From contig MKJV01000071.1 of NCBI GenBank assembly GCA_001942185.1, forward strand, positions 62,001 through 126,000: a stretch of DNA of 64,000 nucleotides, in the 5' to 3' direction. Of the stretch, positions 59,165 through 64,000 are shown piece after piece; position 1 is the first letter of the stretch, and each line of letters starts with the position of its first letter. The translations under genes and the position numbers were made by a program. Source of the DNA: Pseudonocardia sp. CNS-004. Its GTDB lineage: Bacteria; Actinomycetota; Actinomycetes; Mycobacteriales; Pseudonocardiaceae. A model generated the notes under the pieces. The model was not told the origin of the DNA. It was given only the letters and a program-made list of their open reading frames with translations, and searched no databases.

Positions 59165-59170
59165 TAGGCT
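59165..59170 (+). promoter_or_regulatory. -10 box of padR
   Basis: TAGGCT ends 8 nt before ATG 59179, with no ribosome site between. Confidence 0.4.
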
Positions 59171-59178
59171 TCGAAGCG

Positions 59179-59780
59179 ATGTCGGCGACGCGCTTGCTGG
59201 TACTGGGGATCGTGCGTGGGTACGGGCGTGCCCACGCTACCGGATCGGCAACGACCTGCTGTCCTGGGGCGCCGACGAGTGGGCGAACGTGAAGTGGGGA
59301 TCGATCTACCACGCGTTGCACGCGCTCACCGAGCGCGGGCTGCTGCGCGACTTCAACGAGATCGCGGGCCGCACCGAGTACGAGATCACCGAGCGCGGTG
59401 AGGCCGAGTACATGAAGCTGCTGCGCGAGGCGCTGCGCCGCCCGCAGCCGCGGCCCGACTTCCTCGGTGCGGCGCTGGCCATGCTGCCCTCGCTCCCCCG
59501 CGAGGAGGCGATCGCGCTGCTGCGGCAGCGGCTGGAGGCGCTCGAGGCGCAGCGGGACAAGGCGCGCGCGCAGATCGACGCACTGGTGGAGCCACCGCAC
59601 GTGCGGGAGCTGTTCGGGCTCTGGGAGCACCAGGCCGCAGGCGGTGCCGAGTGGACGCGCGGTCTCCTCGAACGTCTCGAGGCCGGCGCGTACCCGATGG
59701 CGGGCGAGCCGCGGTCGCCGGGCGAACCCGGGAGCTGGGAGTCGCTGAGGTTCCCGCCGTACCCGCCGCGGGACGTGTAA
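59179..59780 (+). CDS. PadR family regulator (one frame break)
   Basis: About 200 residues. The winged HTH is HAYRIGNDLLSWGADEWANV (after correction) with GSIYHALHALTERGLL, then the wing TEYEITERGEAEY. The C-terminal coiled-coil dimerisation part is long. One base is missing near 59237. It sits 96 bp before drrA, whose promoter holds a 9-bp inverted repeat, and is the probable repressor of the drug-resistance operon. Confidence 0.85.
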
Positions 59781-59802
59781 CGCACGTCCGGTTCCGGGCG
59801 AT

Positions 59803-59862
59803 TCAAGTTTGCATAGCCCCTTCCTCGTCGGGCATCCTCGACGGCCGAGGGTTCAAACTTGA
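59803..59862. promoter_or_regulatory. PadR-type inverted repeat in the drrA promoter region
   Basis: TCAAGTTTG (59803-59811) and CAAACTTGA (59854-59862) are perfect mirror images, 42 bp apart, before the drrA start. Confidence 0.55.
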
Positions 59863-59876
59863 GTATCTGGAGGAAC

Positions 59877-60842
59877 ATGGTTGCCGCTGTGAGCGCCGAG
59901 GCGCTCCGCAAGCGCTACCCCGGATCCGAGACGCCCGCACTCGGCGGGTTCGACCTGTCCGTGCCACCGGGCACGGTGCACGGGCTGCTCGGCCCGAACG
60001 GGGCCGGCAAGACCACCGCCGTCCGCATCCTCACCACCCTGCTGCGCGCCGACGGCGGGCACGCCGCGATCGACGGGTTCGACGTGGCCACCCAGGCCCC
60101 GGACGTACGGCGGCGGATCGGGTTGGTGGGCCAGTACGCGGCCGTCGACGAGATCCTCGACGGCCGCCGCAACCTCGTGATGTTCGGCAGGCTCTTCCAC
60201 CTCTCGCGCGCCGACGCCCACCGGCGGGCCGACGAGCTGCTGGCCCGGTTCGGCCTCGCCGACACCGGCCGCCGCCCGGTCGGCGCGTACTCCGGGGGCA
60301 TGCGCAGGCGGCTCGACCTGGCCGTGAGCATGATCCTCGCGCCCGCCGTGCTGTTCCTCGACGAGCCGACCACCGGGCTGGACCCGCGCGGTCGCGCCGA
60401 GGTGTGGGACGCGGTGCGGGCACTGGTGGCCGGTGGCACCACGGTGCTGCTCACCACCCAGTACCTCGACGAGGCCGACCAGCTGGCCGACCGGATCTCG
60501 GTGCTCGCCGCGTCCGGGAACGCGGGTGGCCACGTGGTCGCCGAGGGCACTCCGGACGAGCTGCGGTCGCGGATCGGTGGGGACCGGATCGACCTCGTGG
60601 TCCGGCACGCGGCCGACCTGCCACGGGCCGCTGCGCTCGTGGCACGGGTGGCCGGCACCGGAGCCGAGGTCGACGAGGCGACCCGGCGGGTGGCTGCCCC
60701 GGTGCGCGAGCGCATGGAGGCGCTCACCGCGGTGGTGCACGGGCTGCGGCACGAGGGCATCGACGCGGAGGACCTCACGGTGCGCCGCCCCACGCTCGAC
60801 GAGGTGTTCCTGCAGCTGACCGGGGCGGAGGTGGCCGCATGA
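59877..60842 (+). CDS. drrA: Drug-export ABC transporter ATP-binding protein (DrrA family)
   Basis: An intact frame of 321 residues. Walker A is GPNGAGKTT, the signature is YSGGMRRRLDL, Walker B is VLFLDEPTTGLD and the switch His position reads TTQYLDEADQLAD (Gln before Tyr). The C-terminal ~90 residues are the DrrA-type extension ending VRRPTLDEVFLQLTG. It powers export with the next gene. GGAGG precedes ATG 59877. It overlaps drrB by 4 bp. Confidence 0.92.
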   Translation: MVAAVSAEALRKRYPGSETPALGGFDLSVPPGTVHGLLGPNGAGKTTAVRILTTLLRADGGHAAIDGFDVATQAPDVRRRIGLVGQYAAVDEILDGRRNLVMFGRLFHLSRADAHRRADELLARFGLADTGRRPVGAYSGGMRRRLDLAVSMILAPAVLFLDEPTTGLDPRGRAEVWDAVRALVAGGTTVLLTTQYLDEADQLADRISVLAASGNAGGHVVAEGTPDELRSRIGGDRIDLVVRHAADLPRAAALVARVAGTGAEVDEATRRVAAPVRERMEALTAVVHGLRHEGIDAEDLTVRRPTLDEVFLQLTGAEVAA

Positions 60843-61650
60843 CCGGGATCGCGACCGGGGCGCGGCGCCTGCCGTGGGTGGTGTCCGACAGCGCCGTGCT
60901 GACCGGCCGCTACCTCACCCACCTGCGTGCGAAGCCGGTGGAGCTGGCGAACGCGCTCGGCTTCCCGATCCTGATGGTCCTGATGTTCGCCTTCCTGCTG
61001 GGCGGGATGATGGCCGTACCGGGAGGGGGCGACTACCGCCAGTCGCTGCTGCCCGGGCTGTTCACGCTCACGATGATGTTCGGGCTGTCGACGACGATGG
61101 TCGCCGTCGTCACCGACGCCCAGCGCGGCATCACCGACCGGTTCCGCTCCATGCCGATGGCACCCGGGGCGGTGCTGGTCGGCCGGGCGGTCGCCGACCT
61201 GCTCACCTCGGCGATCGCGCTCGTCGTGCTGTTGCTGGTCGCGCTGGCCGTCGGGTGGCGTGCCACCGGCGGCCTGGCGGGTTCGCCGCGGCGGTCGGTC
61301 TGCTCCTGCTGCTGCGCCTCGCAATGCTGTGGGTGGGCATCTACCTGGGCCTGCTCGTGCGTACCGCGGGTGCGGTCACCGCCGTGCAGGTCTTCGAATG
61401 GCCGTTCGCGTTCCTGTCCGGGTTGTTCGTCGCACCGATGACGATGCCGCCGGTGGTGTCGGCGATCGCGGAGTGGAACCCGATCTCGTCCACTGCAGCC
61501 GCCGCGCGGGAGCTGTTCGGCAACCCCAGCTGGGGCGGCGGGTCCTGGGTCGCCCAGCACCCCGTCCTGATGGCCGTCGTCTGGCCACTCGTCATCATCG
61601 CGGTCTTCGCGCCGCTGTCCGTCAACCGATACCGGGAGATGAGCCGTTGA
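60839..61650 (+). CDS. drrB: ABC-2 type permease (DrrB family), one frame break
   Basis: About 270 residues with six transmembrane helices. RYLTHLRAKPVELANALGFP and DRFRSMPMAPGAVLVGR are typical of DrrB. The C-terminal half has EWNPISSTAAAARELFGNP. A base is missing near 61283. It forms the membrane channel with DrrA. The stop overlaps a TTG start of the next gene. Confidence 0.9.
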
Positions 61651-62096
61651 CCACGAAGAACCCCACCCCGCCCCGCTGGCTGAAGCCGATGAACAAGGTC
61701 TTCCTCGCGCTGCGGCGCACCGGCCTCGGCATGAAGGACCTGCCGGTGCTCACCGTGCCCGGCCGCAAGAGCGGCAAACCGCGCAGCACGCCGCTGTCGG
61801 TGCTGGAGCACGAGGGGCAGCGGTACCTGCTGGAGGGCTTCCCCGGCGCCGACTGGGCGCGCAACGTCCGGGCAGCACGCGGGCGGGCCACGCTGGCCAC
61901 GGGCCGGCGCACCGAGCAGGTGCGGCTCGTCGAGCTGGACGCGCAGGAGGCGCTGCCGGTGCTGCGGCTGTGGCCGGTGCGGATCGCCGACGGCGCGAAG
62001 ATCATGGCGGACGCCGGCGTGGTGGAGGCCGTCACACCCGAGGCGTTCGAGGCGGTCGCCGGCCGGTGCGGGGTCTTCCGCATCGACAGCGCGTGA
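61647..62096 (+). CDS. Deazaflavin (F420)-dependent nitroreductase family protein
   Basis: An intact frame of 149 residues. MKDLPVLTVPGRKSGKPRST and YLLEGFPGADWARNVRAA (the GRKSG and W-x-RN motifs) match the Ddn/F420H2-dependent quinone reductase fold. It may reduce a redox-active drug or quinone. Start TTG 61647 shares TTGA with the drrB stop; ATG 61689 is a shorter alternative. Confidence 0.85.
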   Translation: MTTKNPTPPRWLKPMNKVFLALRRTGLGMKDLPVLTVPGRKSGKPRSTPLSVLEHEGQRYLLEGFPGADWARNVRAARGRATLATGRRTEQVRLVELDAQEALPVLRLWPVRIADGAKIMADAGVVEAVTPEAFEAVAGRCGVFRIDSA

Positions 62097-62142
62097 GACC
62101 AGCTGCCAGGAACTGTCCGCTTTCCCTCGTAGGAAGGACTGC

Positions 62143-64000
62143 ATGACCGCCCTCCCCACCGAGTACCTCTCCGTCACCGGCGCGCGTGAGAACAACCTGC
62201 GCGACGTGTCCGTGCGGGTCCCGAAACGGCGGATCACCGCGTTCGTCGGCGTCTCCGGGTCCGGCAAGTCCTCCCTGGTGTTCGACACGATCGCCGCGGA
62301 GGCGCAGCGCCAGCTCAACGAGACGTTCTCGGCGTTCGTCCGCGGATTCCTGCCCAAGCTCGGCCAGCCCGACGCCGACCTGATCGAAGGGCTGTCGACG
62401 GCGATCGTCGTGGACCAGAGGCGCCTCGGCGGCGGTTCCCGGTCGACGCTCGGCACGGTCACCGACATCAACGCGTTCCTGCGGCTGCTGTGGTCGCGCC
62501 GCAGCACCCCGCACGTCGGGTACGGCTACGCGTTCTCGTTCAACGAGCCGCAGGGCATGTGCCCGGCCTGCAAGGGCATCGGGCGGAAGGTGCAGCTCGA
62601 CCACGGCGCGTTCTTCGACACGAACAGATCGCTGAACGAGGGCGCGATCCTGCACCGGGACTTTGCCGTCGACAGCTGGTACTGGCACGTCTACGCCCAG
62701 TCCGGGAAGTTCGACAACGACAAGCACTGCGACGACAAGCCGCTGCGCGACTACACCGACGACGAGTGGCAGCTGCTGCTGTGGGGTGCCGACGAGAAGG
62801 TCACGCTCTCCAGCCTCGGCAGCAAACCCCTGAAGATGGACCTCGAGGGTGTCGAGGCCAAGTTCAACCGCCTGTTCATCCGGGCCGACGCCGAGTCCGG
62901 CAGCTCGGAGCGCAAGCGCGAGACCGTGGCCCGCTACACCACGTCGGTGCGCTGCCCCGACTGCGGCGGCATGCGGTTGAACGAGGCCGCGCGCGCCGCC
63001 ACCGTCGGGGGCCACACCCTGCCCGAGGTCACGGCGATGGACCTGCACTCCGTGCACGCGCTGCTGCCCACGCTCTCCGACCCCGACGTCGCACCGCTCG
63101 TGCACGAGGCCACGACGCGGGTCGGAGCGCTGATCGACATGGGGCTGGGCTACCTCACCCTCGACAGGGAGACCTCCACGCTGTCCGGCGGCGAGTCCCA
63201 GCGGATCAAGATGGTGCGCCACCTCGGATCGTCGCTGGTGGACGTCATGTACGTCTTCGACGAGCCGACGATCGGGCTGCACCCGCGTGACGTCGGACGG
63301 ATGAACGACCTGATGCACCGGCTCCGCGACAAGGGCAACACGGTGCTGGTCGTCGAGCACGACAGCGACGTCATCACCGCGGCCGACCACGTCGTGGAGC
63401 TGGGCCCGCGGGCCGGCACCGACGGCGGCCGCATCGTCTACGAGGGCGACGTCGCCGGGCTCGCCACGTCCGGCACGCTCACCGGCGAGTTCCTGCACCG
63501 GCCGCTCACGCTGCGGGAGGAGCCCCGCACGCCCACCGGCCACCTGCACCTCACCGACGCCACGGCGAACAACCTGCGCGGGTTCGACCTGGACGTCCCG
63601 CTCGGTGTCCTGGTGGCCCTCACCGGCGTGGCCGGGTCGGGCAAGAGCACGCTCGTGCGCGAGGTGCTGGTGCCGCAACACCCCGGGGCGATCGTGGTGG
63701 ACCAGAGCGCCGTGGCCACGTCGATCCGCTCCACGCCGGCCACCTGGACCGGGGTGATGGACCCGATCCGCAAGCTGTACGCCAAGGCCACCGGGGTGAA
63801 GCCGGGCCTGTTCAGCTTCAACTCCGACGGCGCCTGCCCCACGTGCAACGGGCTCGGCGTCCTGTACACCGATCTCGCGTTCCTCGATGGCGTGCGCTCC
63901 ACCTGCACCGACTGCCACGGCCGCCGCTACACCGACGAGGTGCTCGCGCTCACCGTCGACGGCCGGTCGATCTCCGACGCGCTGGACATGACCGCGGCCC
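62143..64000 (+). CDS. UvrA-like ABC protein (DrrC-type resistance), 3' end outside window
   Basis: An intact open frame from ATG 62143 to the window end (~619 residues). The first ABC has GVSGSGKSSL, STLSGGESQRIK and VMYVFDEPTIGLHPRD. Zn-finger-like CPACKGIG and CPDCGGMR lie in the insert. The second ABC begins GVAGSGKSTL, with CPTCNGLG after it. It resembles short UvrA paralogues such as DrrC that remove DNA-intercalating drugs. AGGAAGGA precedes the ATG. It belongs to the padR-drrAB operon. A large antisense frame over it is a codon-bias shadow. Confidence 0.88.
   Translation, partial: MTALPTEYLSVTGARENNLRDVSVRVPKRRITAFVGVSGSGKSSLVFDTIAAEAQRQLNETFSAFVRGFLPKLGQPDADLIEGLSTAIVVDQRRLGGGSRSTLGTVTDINAFLRLLWSRRSTPHVGYGYAFSFNEPQGMCPACKGIGRKVQLDHGAFFDTNRSLNEGAILHRDFAVDSWYWHVYAQSGKFDNDKHCDDKPLRDYTDDEWQLLLWGADEKVTLSSLGSKPLKMDLEGVEAKFNRLFIRADAESGSSERKRETVARYTTSVRCPDCGGMRLNEAARAATVGGHTLPEVTAMDLHSVHALLPTLSDPDVAPLVHEATTRVGALIDMGLGYLTLDRETSTLSGGESQRIKMVRHLGSSLVDVMYVFDEPTIGLHPRDVGRMNDLMHRLRDKGNTVLVVEHDSDVITAADHVVELGPRAGTDGGRIVYEGDVAGLATSGTLTGEFLHRPLTLREEPRTPTGHLHLTDATANNLRGFDLDVPLGVLVALTGVAGSGKSTLVREVLVPQHPGAIVVDQSAVATSIRSTPATWTGVMDPIRKLYAKATGVKPGLFSFNSDGACPTCNGLGVLYTDLAFLDGVRSTCTDCHGRRYTDEVLALTVDGRSISDALDMTAA

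Noticed and set aside
62032..63918. A 628-codon antisense frame
   Set aside because: It is the codon-bias shadow of the UvrA-like gene, which has all ABC motifs on the plus strand.

Overview
The window is high-GC actinobacterial DNA. It carries a Pup-proteasome locus (dop-pup-prcB-prcA, then pafA-pafB-pafC), tatA-tatC, a HelY-type helicase, rbpA, an F420-type oxidoreductase and frequent GTG starts. Gene content and order (pafBC-tatAC-helY-5'-3' exonuclease-pepE; lnt-ppm1 beside rbpA) resemble Mycobacterium but are looser, so I infer a Pseudonocardia-like member of the Pseudonocardiales. No rRNA, tRNA, CRISPR array or transposase was seen.

Layout. 1-2.7 kb: 3' end of lpd, then an amidase and a NUDIX hydrolase on the minus strand. 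2.8-13.6 kb: the Pup-proteasome system, interrupted between prcA and pafA by a VOC protein, a serine-hydrolase-like membrane protein that lacks its catalytic residues, and a PAP2/diacylglycerol-kinase fusion. 13.6-23 kb: tatA, tatC, helY, a DUF4333 protein, an Eis-like acetyltransferase, a 5'-3' exonuclease and an Xaa-Pro dipeptidase. 23-32 kb: amidase, SGNH hydrolase, PspC protein, amidohydrolase, PIG-L deacetylase, lnt, ppm1 and a phosphoribosyltransferase. 32-38.7 kb: rbpA, an MFS exporter, GDPD, a LigD-like protein, and an iron group (bfd, bfr, siderophore-binding lipoprotein) with DtxR/IdeR-like boxes. 38.8-49.7 kb: a coherent aromatic-acid catabolism cluster (TetR, VOC protein, alpha/beta hydrolase, flavodoxin-like protein, salicylyl-CoA-hydroxylase-like monooxygenase, EntE/SdgA-like ligase, AraC, P450, P450 reductase, transporter). 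49.7-59 kb: an accessory region with a TetR remnant, an Imm5-like orphan, a cupin/MarR pair, a GntR-MFS pair, an ECF sigma factor, and a TetR-amidase cassette flanked by direct repeats. 59-64 kb: a PadR-controlled drug-resistance operon (DrrA, DrrB, Ddn-like, UvrA-like DrrC, truncated by the window end).

Quality warning. About 45 single-base frame breaks fall inside otherwise well-conserved genes, including dop, prcB, pafA and lnt. Most are one missing base in a G/C run. This looks like uncorrected sequencing error rather than gene decay. Coordinates below span the whole inferred gene, and breaks are stated in each entry. Several very long open frames that look like fusions (NUDIX-amidase, SGNH-amidase, LigD-GDPD, AraC-P450-MFS) are products of these errors.

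The most distinctive non-coding signal is a family of four 62-bp hyphenated palindromes arranged as two tandem pairs (23071-23214 and 27799-27931). Other regulatory structure includes a possible RNA switch in the rbpA leader, AraC-type direct repeats before the P450, paired TetR operators, a PadR inverted repeat and a set of leaderless TANNNT promoters.
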